Source: Symsagittifera roscoffensis
Taxonomy: Eukaryota; Xenacoelomorpha; Acoela; Convolutidae
Length of the DNA stretch: 64,000 bases
Direction: 5' to 3'
Assembly: GCF_963678635.1 (NCBI RefSeq)
Contig: NC_087070.1
Span: forward strand, 39,728,397 to 39,792,396
The position numbers and the translations under genes were made by a program. The notes under the pieces were generated by a model that was not told the origin of the DNA, searched no databases, and saw only the letters and a program-made list of their open reading frames with translations. The first letter of the stretch is position 1, and the number at the start of each line of letters is the position of its first letter. This document shows positions 12,488-23,500 of this stretch, piece after piece.

Positions 12488-14020
12488 CAAATCTACAAAT
12501 TCAAAACCAAATTGAGTGGAGATTCAAAATTATCAGGGTGGTTTCGCAAATTTGGATCGATTCTGATAATTATGAAGGTAAAATCAAGCCAAAAGTGTTC
12601 GCGAATTTAAAAGTTGGCATTAAATTTTTTGTCATTTAATCCAGGCGACAACTGTTTTGCGTTAAAAAAAAAACAATTTTTTGATTTCCAGCTCTTAAAA
12701 ATGGCATGCTTCCCTTAATTCTGGGTGTAAACCTTATGCTATGAAAATTTCTGTGGTGCCATTCAGACCCCCACCCCAAAAAAATAGAAGGGGTCAATAT
12801 TCTAGGGGGAGTGGGGTCTATGAGAAGTCGCTTTGTGTTGGGGGAGGGGTCTCGACAATTAAGTAGTGCTGAATAAGAATGGTTTTGAGCAGATCAAACA
12901 ACGAATCATTCCTACAAGGCTTCACAGTGATATACAGCTGAATCGCATCGATATACAATTGTAGAACCAGATAATAAGGTGGAAAGAACTGGGCAGAAGA
13001 CAACTTTGCGTGAAAAATTAACACCCAAATACAGGCTGAAGACAACTTTGCGTGAAAAAATAACACCCAAATACAAAGTTCCTACCCACTATGTCCCTAG
13101 AACAAAAAGTCTTTTCATTTTTCAAACTTACTTCAATGCCTGACTTAAATTTCAATTGCCTTTTCAAAGAGCGTTTTTTGATCCTTAGTTTATATAATTC
13201 CACTCCTTACTTCATTGAATCACAATTATTCATTTGAAATTCCAATTGACAAAATTAAGAAAGGTTTTTCTAATTGCATAGTTAACCACTGAGAGCTCGA
13301 TAGCACTAAAAAAACTTTTCCATTGAAGATAGCAGCATATAGACCTTTGGACTTCCACATGTTGATTTTTCAAATACAGTTAACGCTCCCAAGAATTTAA
13401 CCTGTTTCACACTATATCAGAGCGTTTGAGTGCATTAAGGTAACCAGCGCTGTACACGTTAAATTGTTTACGCGGCATACAACCGAAATTTGATATTTTT
13501 AAGCATTTTTTTCAATAAATTGATTTGTTGAAACATTTTTGGCACAGAACATGAATTTGGATAATATTGAAAATTTACATTTGTACATAAATCTACATTT
13601 ACACAATGAGTAACTAAATTATGGGGTCAAGGAACATAGACGACAGGAAATTAGACGATCAGAAAATATCGGAATTTAGACAATAACTTGCGTGCAAATT
13701 GCGTGAAACTTGTTTACAGACTTGAATTAACTTTTGGCTAAGTAAATACTGGTAAGTCCGTAAATTCAGTTTCGTTACGGTTGTCTAATTTGCTTGTCGT
13801 CTTATTTCTTAAATTACCACTCGCCATCCCTTGTGGTAGTGATCAAAGAACCATCTAATTTGAACAATTATCTTGGCTGTTTACTATTTCAGATTCCAAT
13901 GCACCATTTAAGCCTGTTTCACAACTTAGTGTTCCGATTCGCCTGTGAACTGCTGCACTAATTGCTGTTAATTGATAGCTTGATTTTGAAAGTGACACGT
14001 GTAAGTGGTGTGCTGCCTGG
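12488..14020. other. Intergenic spacer with a 37-bp tandem duplication
   Basis: This spacer between GET3 and IFT74 (both minus strand) should contain the GET3 promoter and IFT74 3' flank. A 37-bp unit starting GAAGACAACTTTGCGTG occurs at 12996-13032 and again at 13038-13074 with one or two changes. Nothing else is recognised. Confidence 0.5.
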
Positions 14021-16104
14021 TCAGTAGGGTGTTTTGAGTTGAGCCAGAAGAATTTGGTTGATGTCCTTCATCTTCTTCAGACCCTCTGCCCTCACAGGGG
14101 CACAGTCTATCTTTGCCTCCTTCTCCCCAATGAAGTCAGCCAGGGTCGCGTTCCTCTGCTCCTCCGCAACCCATCTAACAGCACAACACAACACTCCTCT
14201 TTTACATATTTCCTTCAATTCTCACCATTTTCCATATATACATTTGATTAAACGCATACTAAATAACCGAAAAAACCAGTCTGCATTAGCCAATATTCTG
14301 TAAAGACAAAAGCATTCGGATCGTTTTCTAACAGCGGAAAATCATTTTGAAGTATAATGAATGATTCAAAAAACTTGAAAAAAATCTCTTTTGAATTATC
14401 TGTTGTATTTGATCTTGCGATGATGCAAAACAGATAAACTATACCACTCAAAAACTCTTGGTGCAGGTCGCAACAACAACATTAAGCCCCCTCTCACCTT
14501 TGCTCCAAAGCCTTCAGCTGGGAGTACGTCTCGTTCGCCGACAGAGCTGATTTCAAATCATCTCGACTTTTTTCCAGATATGTCACGTCTTTTTTCACCC
14601 AGTCCATACGCTTTTGTAGACTCTCCTTTTCGGCTGAAAGCGCAATTTTGAGCTCTTTTTCTCTGTTTTCTAGTCCTTTAATGTCTCCATAGAGCATTTT
14701 TTCTTCGTTTAGAGACTTCAACTGATTCTGTAGCTCGCCCGCTTCCGATAAGATTCGAGGCAGTAGTTGTTCCATCTTGTGCAGGTCGTTTACTAGCTGA
14801 TATTTCTGAGCGGCAACAGCCGAATGAGTGCTCTCTGCCTTCTCCATCTCCGACTGCTTGAACTCCAGGGTATTCTGCATCTCTCCAAACTTCTCGTGCG
14901 ATGGAACACTCTTCATCATTTCTCTCTTTGACGCCATTTGCTGAATCAAATTTTCATTCACGTCTTGAATATTCTGAATCTTTTCGATCTCTTCACGCTT
15001 CAACTCCGGAAACGACTCTTTGAAGTGTTTCATTTCAGCTTGCTTTGCATTCAACTTCCTCAATTTCTCCATCTGATCCGGCTGCAGATGTGAGTCAGTT
15101 TCGTAGCTATTCAAACGGTCGTTCAAACTTCGATTCTCTCCAACCAGATAATTCAGCCGACCTCGTAGCTCTTCGATTCTTTGCTTCTTCGTTTGAATTT
15201 CATCCATCAGCCGGTTTTGCTCTGCTTCCTGGTCGAATTTATTATTCTTATCATGCAATCTCTGTCTCTCGATAGCCATTTCTTTGATCCTCATCAACAA
15301 AGAGTAGGCATAAAATTTCTCCGGGTGCTGACTTTTCAAACGTTTTAGCTTATCTTCAACCTGTAAGTTTTTCTGGGATAACTTCTCCTTCTCTTGTGGA
15401 ATTGTCTCCGAAATATCCTTCAGCTCTTTCTGTTTCTCCAGAACTCTTTCATATTCTTCACGCGGCAACGCACTCTTCAAACTTTGTTCGCGCACTTGCT
15501 CTTCGTGCTCAATCTTTTCCAGAATTTGTCGCGTTCGCTTCTCGATTTTTTCTTTTCTCTGCATCAAGTCTTCAATATCCCTTCGCTTACTACTGTTATC
15601 CTCCTTGCACCGCTCGATATCTTCAGCAATTGCCCCTTCATTCAACTCTCCACGTTGCTTCAACTCCTTTGTTAAATTAATAGATCTAAATTGGGTCTGC
15701 AAATCTGCTAATTCCTTTGCAGTTTTCTCCGCCTTCTCCACCATCGGTCCAAACTGTTCCATGTCGCGATAGATTTTTTCCGTCTTCTGCTGGAACTCAT
15801 TAGTTTTCGCCTCTATCTCGTTGCACTTGGCGTTTATACTGTACTTGTGATATCCCGAATCCTTCACGTTCCTGTTAGCATACCCTGTCTTCAGCTTATT
15901 CGGATTAGCCACTCCTTGTTTTGTCACTGGTCGGTCCGTAATTCCCGTTTTTCCTGACCCGCCCGATGCAAACACTCCCCCTTGTCTTCCCATCGAAGAG
16001 GGAGGGGGTTGCATGTTGGGTGCCCTTGGTCCCCCAGCCACCCGCATGGAGCTTCCGGGTCTCTGACCTATTGCGGATCCGATCCTTGTTCTGGGTCTCT
16101 CCAT
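14021..16104 (-). CDS. IFT74: Intraflagellar transport protein 74 (IFT-B subunit)
   Basis: IFT74 is a coiled-coil IFT-B core subunit. It pairs with IFT81 and carries tubulin and other cargo into cilia. There are two coding exons, 16104-14498 and 14174-14021, joined in frame through GCAAAG|GTGAGAG and GTTAG|ATGG, giving 586 codons against about 600 in vertebrates. Residues 1-75 are basic and rich in Gly, Pro and Arg, as in other IFT74 N-termini, and include RPVTKQG. The rest is almost continuous coiled coil. The block ETYSQLKALEQRW aligns with the family's C-terminal region. The start is set by an ATG just inside a TTCTTCAG acceptor, so a 5'UTR intron is likely. The gene implies a ciliated animal. 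Confidence 0.9.
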
Positions 16105-16201
16105 TTTAATCTGAAGAATAAAAAGTACATTTTTCTTAAAATTTTGAGGCGTAGGCACTTATGAACGGAGGCTTCCCAGAAATGTTAGCCTCGATTAAAA
16201 C

Positions 16202-16600
16202 CAGGGGCAGATTTGAGGGGGCGGGGGGTGGTGTACGCCTTTCCCTTAAGGATTAGACACCTTGCCGATCCAAAGGGTCCCCCCTTAGGAGGTACTTTTT
16301 AAGAAATCCATTTTTGGCCGACCGACCCTTAAATTTTTCTAAAGGCGCCAATATATACTAACTTTGAGGGGGAGCGCGCACCAAAAAACGCAATTTTTTT
16401 GGTCAAAATTTTCCAAAAAGTGCCCAAAACGGCTTTTTTGACCTGTTTTTCAAAAATTAGCCTGTTGCACAGGAAATTTGGCCAAAACAGCGTCTTTTTA
16501 GTGCTTTAGGAGAGCTCGTAAAATCAATTTGGTCAACCTTAAAAAAAAAGGTCGTCCAAATCCGCCCCCTCGACTCGAGAAAATCCAAGATCCGCCCCTG
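16202..16600. mobile_element. hAT-like MITE
   Basis: The left end CAGGGGCAGATTTGAGGGGGCGG and the right end, whose complement starts CAGGGGCGGATCTTGG, are inverted repeats of the CAGGGGCGGATC type common in non-autonomous hAT elements. Flanking 8-mers ATTAAAAC and ATTAAATA match at six of eight positions, consistent with an aged 8-bp target duplication. It lies about 100 bp upstream of the IFT74 start codon. Related sequence occurs at 19340-19620 and 9250-9419. Confidence 0.65.
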
Positions 16601-16619
16601 ATTAAATAAAACCTTGATT

Positions 16620-17580
16620 TCAGATTCGGCTGGGTAGTTTTCAAAAGAAGTCAAACTTCAAAAAGCCGAAAACTTGACTTTTCCGAGGGCCATAACTTTT
16701 TGTGTAAAAAAAGTTTGGGAGTAGCCGCTTATGCAGCGGAGCTTCTACGCCCATTTTTTTTAATACAAAGGTATGACCCTCGGATTTCTAATTTTCAATT
16801 TTTGGGAGGGTAGTTTTCACATTTAGTGGATAGTTTTCAAAAAATCAAAAATTTAGTATATGTAAAAAATCCAAAATCTTACTTTTCCGAAAACAATAAC
16901 TTTTTAAACAAAATGGGCGCAGCCGCTGCAAAAGGGGTACGCAGTAAAGAGACTAGTCGTATATGCAGATACACAATGGAGTGGTCGTTTTTCTATTGGC
17001 ACAATTTTTTTGAAAACCGAAAAAAAATAGTTTTCGATAAAAACTATTAATTATGAGAATAGTGAAAAATTTCCGAAGCTTCTCAAATAAAAAATAGAAA
17101 AAAAACAAATCACATGCACTTTCATATAACCTGTTTTATCAAACAGGAGCTGCTTCTAATTAGGAGCTACTAGACACCCATACAGAGACCTTGCAGTCCA
17201 AAAAGCTCATTTTCCGTTTAGAATAGTCCATTGTACAATAAAAAAAAGATCCGGGTTGCTCCTTTCCGAAGCAACCTTATTCAATAAACTGGTTTCTTGC
17301 TCTTTAGTTGTGATTGCTTGCTACGCCGCTTTCAAAATATACAAAAAAAATTGAAAAAAGGATTGATAATTTAATTTAAAAAATGATTAAAAAGGCATAT
17401 GAGATGGTCTAATTATTCTAGTTTTAACAACCTTTATCAAACTCACTGTCTGTTTTTAATTCCTCTATCTAGTCTACCGATCAGAAATTACTTCGAGTTG
17501 AATGTAATCACATTAAGTAGATTGTGTTCAATTCGATCCAATTCAAATCATTCCAAGCTAATTCAAATCATCAAGCAATA
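16620..17580. other. Spacer between adducin-like gene and IFT74
   Basis: The sequence is AT-rich with no recognisable gene. An adducin tail exon was looked for here and not found. The segment should carry the IFT74 promoter. Confidence 0.4.
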
Positions 17581-17581
17581 A

Positions 17582-20500
17582 TCAAGTTAGACCAGTGTTA
17601 TATCCCATGAAGTCTAGTCGTCTAATTTCAGAGTTGAACAAACGGACTCCAAACTTCTGTGTAAGTGCTTCATTTTCGATCCCCTCGCCAGCAATGCTCT
17701 TTCCCTTTTCTCCCGAATGAGACACCGTGTCTGTTAAATCTCTTCCGTGTAAATTGCCACTCCAGGCTGTTTCGTAGGTGCGCTGTGCCGTCTCTTCCTC
17801 AATTAGAACCAACTTCGATTCATCCCCTCCGACCGCTTGCAGCGCAGTCAACTACAACAAATAATCAACCCACTTATCATTTCATTCTCGATGATTAACC
17901 AACTCATGTTGTTGGTTACTTCAAGATCTCACACATATAATTTGATTTAAAAACATACGTATTTATGGTGATTTATCGAACAACGCAATACATTGTTATC
18001 TACACAAAATGCATTGGATCTACAACAACCTTTAAAAAAGCTATCGCTGAAATAAAGTAAGGCACCGATACTAATAGTTCCAAAAAGTTGTTCCGACTAC
18101 TGAAGATAGGGAGAAATTTTGCTATAGTGTTTTTTTTTAAATTTTTTTTTCATAGATTTTTTATGTATGGTTTTTAATCAATCGGTTTCTAGAGGGTCAA
18201 GTTTCGTGTCATATTGAAGCTTTCTGGATTGATTCAGATTCCAAAAAAACGAGTTGTCCGTTTGGAGTTTCTTCATCTCTATCTACACTTGACAACAGTT
18301 TGACTTTCCTTACCCCTCCTATGCGCCTACCTGTGATTTGGCTGCGTGCACTAATAGAGTGGTGAGTTGCCATGTCTCCTCCACTGAACTGCCACACACC
18401 ACAGCGCCATGGTTGTCCAGCATCATCACCTAAAACAAACAGAACCAATGAGAACAGTTTCACCCTTTCCAAATCTGTTTTGACAGAAAAACAAAAACTG
18501 CAATCTAAAATACCATTTTTTAATTCTAAAGAGGCGAAAATTTGAAACAGAAATTATTTTAACTGCTCAAATTGCTTTGAACCGCCGATTGAAAATTGCA
18601 CACATGTAGAAAAAAATATGGTTGATATGGTATTGAGAAATGAAACAAATTCCTCTAATTGCTTTTTCTAATTGAAGTGGCTTTTTCGTTTCAGAGTGAA
18701 ATGAAGAGTATGCAGGCCCTGCTGACCTTGTTGGTTTTTCCCAAACTCTGTCTCAACTGTTTCCGTTCCTCCTGGTGAATTGTGATGCCTCTGAAGGAGT
18801 GCCGGGAGACTCCTCCCAAGATACACGACTCCAGAGATGTCTTCAGCAAACCACACTTCAAAGCCGACAACTGAAAACACACGAGTAACAAAAACACGAG
18901 TAACAAAACACACGAGGAACAAAAATGGATAACTCGTAAACTCTGAGGAAACAGACAAAGTTTGATGCCTCATTAAAAAAGCGGAATTTGCGAGAAACGA
19001 ACCCTTGCTCCGCTCCGTCTACATTTGGCACCAGTGGCATAATGGGGCGCGTGACTTAGTTTACTGCTGCACGAGATTATTTGTAAAATCTAACAGCTTA
19101 GTTCCAATGAAATATCTGGTTTCCGATTTGATTTTTGTTAGTCGGTATTTTCATTAATCAATCTAGGAGTAATGTTAACATACTCTATCAAATTGATGTA
19201 GAAGGTGGTGTAACTTTGTTCATAGTTAGATTTTTTCAAGTTACAAAACCTGGAAACAAGTGACAGCTGGGAATTTTTCTGTACTGCGACATGTTGAAAC
19301 AAAATGACGGCCGGGAATTTTTCGCTGGAAAAATCCCTCAAAGATTTGACCCTCTGACTACCCAAAAGGTCCCCCCTTTGAAACTATTTTAAGACCTCTA
19401 TTTTAGGCTGGCTGGCCCTAAATTTCCTAAAAAGGCCAATTAATTTTGAGGGGTGAGCGCGCGCCATTAAAAATGAGAGCGCGATTTTTTGGTCAGAATT
19501 TTTCAAAAGTTTGTCAGCGGTGCAAAAACTTGGACCAAAAAAGGCTCTTTTTAGTGCATTGGGAGAGCTCGAAAACTCAATTTGGTTGACCTTAAAAAAG
19601 GTCAACAAAAACCTAGATCGGCCCATGCAGAGTCTATCAAAAGATTACGTAAGATGTTGTTGAATGAGTCGAATACAGCTCAAGCTCCCAAAATACAGGT
19701 CAAACTTTCGCCCTATACTTTCAACTACACATAAAATTCAAATATAATATCCTGCTCCCCTCGCTAGTCATAATTATCTGAGTGATTCAATTTAAAAATT
19801 ATTCGATTTCTTGCTTAAATTTGGTTTAAACGCATATTACACTGCTGTGAATTTATAATTAACGTAGTCAAGTAAATTGACCGAGCGAAATTCGACAAAA
19901 CAAAAGACAGCAAAAATTAATGATTCAATTGAGCTAAAAAAAATGTATATCATAATTGAGTGCGTGCTTTATGAGGTAAAATTGGACGAGTAAAATTACA
20001 AAAACTAACAATTTCATTTAAAAAAAACTTGATGCGGGTCTAACGCTCTTGTATAGAAGAGAGCGTGCTTTTCGCGCCTCTTCCAGAGTGTTCTTCTAAA
20101 ACTAGTTGGTCTATTTTAATGCCTTAGATAGACAACTTCAAGCCACTTGACGTTGCGCTCCAGTCAACAACCAACGATTGAACGGAGTTCGAAAATGCAG
20201 AAGAAAAACAGACAATAAATAAACCAGAATTATGATGGCAGAGGGAATTTTAGCTGTGCAAGTAAGGTAGGACGGTACAAGTGAAACAGTAGCTTAATTC
20301 AAAGATTTCATCAGATTAGAGCTCAGCCGCATTGGAAAAAGCCAGAACAAAAATACTTCGGGCCAATCAGCAGAACGCTTGCAGCCTTTTCAAAATCTTA
20401 AGCAAAGAGAAAAAACGGAGTTTCGCGCCATTAGCGAAACAAAAGAGTATGCGAAGACAAAATCAGCAATCTAAAGAGTTAATTTATATTTCAAAAGCGG

Positions 20501-23500
20501 CAAAAAAAATTAATAAAATTAACTGCTCAAATCGCCCAAAAATTAGTTAGTTTTTAAAAAAACTTGCCGCTATTTGATTTCTTGGCTTTCAAGCTAGTTT
20601 ACAAGATATTTCAACTGATCCTTGAAAAAAAATACCCATATAAAAAAATCGTTCATATAATATTGAGAAATCAAAAATTAATTTCGACTTTTCCCAAAAT
20701 TATTTTTTCCAAATTCAAAGAGACAAAACAGAGCTTTGTACAACTTGCGATACAAAACAATCTGCCAATTTTTTTAAGAGCTAAAGATTTCTAAGAACAT
20801 CCTCAACACAGAGGCGAAGCTTCGCTTCACAAACACTTGCGAGAAGACGACAAAAAGCAGCTCTAGAAATTTGAATAAAAAGTTAGAGTAAGCCTCGAAT
20901 TAGTAAAAGTTTGGCTAGCTTTGATATTCGAAAAAGCAACCTAGAGATTAGGAGTCACACACACACACTAATCACTCAGCCACGGAAGCTAAATAGGCAC
21001 CAAACATTAGCCAAAAATAAAGCAGAGAACATATTTTATGCAATTTCCATTGCTACAGTGAAGTTTCCATCCAAATAAATGAATACTTTTAATGAACTTA
21101 ACTTCAATTAATTCAAAGTATTAACAGCTTGAATCGACTTATACCTACATTTCTCAGAATCAGGATGACATCTAAAGAAGTCAGGATGCTAAATTAAACT
21201 AGTTCCCGATAACAAGACTGAAAAGAACAAATTCCAAAACCTAAGACGGAAAAAATTAACCAAAATCCATGCCACTAAAAACACCAGACATCTAATTTTA
21301 AATATTTTTGTTACTAACGGAAACTTTTGGTTGGCATAAAAAACTAAGTAAATAAAAGAAAAGGTGCTCACAATTGAATTCAAAAACAACAAAAAAAAAT
21401 TTTTTTTCAAAAGGTTGAAATAACTAAAACTTAAAAAAAGTCAAAAAAATATACTGCAAACAAAAAAGCAATTTTTATGCTATTTCAGCTACAGTAGGGA
21501 CAGCTCTTAGAAAACACAATCGGATGGTAAAAGATGACCATAACTTAAATTCCCTGCTATGACCAATTTCAGTAAACCAGTGAACAAAGATATTTACGGG
21601 GGAAAAGTATGCTTCCCGTTTGTGGTGCCTCTGCAAACCGCAAGGGCAATCAACAATAACATATACCAGAGCAAATACTATCGCCGCTGCAAAATTTTTA
21701 GAGTGATATATTGCTCAACTACATTTGACGTTCAATTCTGGCACCGCATTTTGCGGTTACACAAAGTTTTAAAAATCAAATCAACAAATTTTGTACAAAA
21801 CTTTTCTGGTACCGCGACAACTCGCAACAAAAGACAACTCGTAACAAAATAAAACAACTCGCACGCAACATTTAAGGAAAGCGACAAATGTCCAAGTCTG
21901 AAATTAAGTGTACACAGAATACTTACTGCTTGTAAAAAAAAGGGGTCCTGTGAGATTCGCAAGCAGCAAGCTCTGAGATACGCATTCTGCTTCCGTCCCA
22001 GGACCAAGTGCGCCTGTGACTCAAAGAAAATTGATTGCGGAATTAACTGAATCTAAGTTAACCAATTCTAATTTTGTCTAGTACCCGGTTGTAAAACACT
22101 TGCTATCGCAAACGTAATAACTTCAGAAAATCAGCTTAACGTTGCCGGTGGGCTCGAGTCGAAAAAATGACCGGCTTTTATTTTCGTATGAATTCCTACC
22201 CTCTAATGGCAAGCTCGCAACACATTGGCGGGGCTGTGGCAGTGATATACTGAGAGTTGTCTTATTTTTGAACTGATTCCTGACATGAGAGATAAGGATG
22301 ATTATGATCGCCTGGTTTATCCAAAACTGGACTCAGTGGTGATATTGCAGCCCTCAACCGGGCTATTTTTCCTTAAAACTTCCAGTTTCCACTATCAATC
22401 CACAATCTTTTCATTGCTCAGTCCTCAACCGGACCAAACGACGATGATAGTATACTTGCTTTATTTTTTTAAATACTTTTTATAGGGTCAAGTTTTGATT
22501 AAGTACACAGGTTGGATTTACTGAACGTTGTCTTACGGCTTCTCAATAAGAGAACTTAGAAAGTCAATCAGCCCTTTTATGCCCAGGATTTGAGGTATTT
22601 TTAACGAGGTGAGGTAAATATTTGAAATGAATTTTTCCACTTATGGAAATATACGTGGAAAACTTCCTTAAGGACAATGAATCATGTTACAAAGATACGG
22701 ATAGTGGTGTGTACAAAATGTTCTGTAAGTGGTGTGTAACATCTCATGTTACTAGCAGAGATTAACAACAAGAACGATAATAATTTTGTTTGCATCCAAC
22801 TCATTCAAAACTTCTCGGTAAGCAGATTGATTTTCGTCCACCATATCATTTTTTGGAGACCTTTCAATTGCTCAGCTGCGACTCTTTGAACGAATTTACT
22901 AAGGAACCTTGTATTAGCAACAGGTCCGTAAATTTACAACAGTTCTAGATCAAGTCTTTGTTTCTTTAGCGTCGGTTTTATTGTGGCTGTCGGTTACCTT
23001 GTTGGGAAAACACTGTCTTTGTAACTTGTCATCGGGGTAAAAGGAACACTAGCGTGTAACGCACCTTCGGTGCTTCGATTTTTTAAAGAAAATCGCATAT
23101 GCTGGAAAAAAGATCTGCATTCTTTGAACGTACTCTGACAGCATCTGATTACAAGTTTGGTAATTTCAAATTTTGTTAATTAGTTTTTTTGAGTTTTTAA
23201 ATTCAAACTAAGTTTTTTATCCTAGTTCTTTTGAAAAGTTTTAAAATGACATAAAAAAACGCCACGAATCGAGAAATAATTTTTTAAAAATGAGCAGTCG
23301 TATTTTAACCCAAGAGTTGAAAGTTCTGAGAGTACTCTCACAGTACCCTACTACAGCGTTAGGAACTTCAAGTTTTGCGAAACTTCAAATTTAAGTTTTC
23401 TAATTTTATTTTTGAAAAACCATAAAAAACGTCATATCTCAAAAACAACAAAAATTTGGGCAGCCAAAATCGGAGGCAAGATTCGCAACCCTTGAGAGTG

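Noticed and set aside
15045..15680. Plus-strand open frames opposite IFT74
   Set aside because: Shadows of a long coiled-coil exon with biased codons on the minus strand; no motifs of their own.
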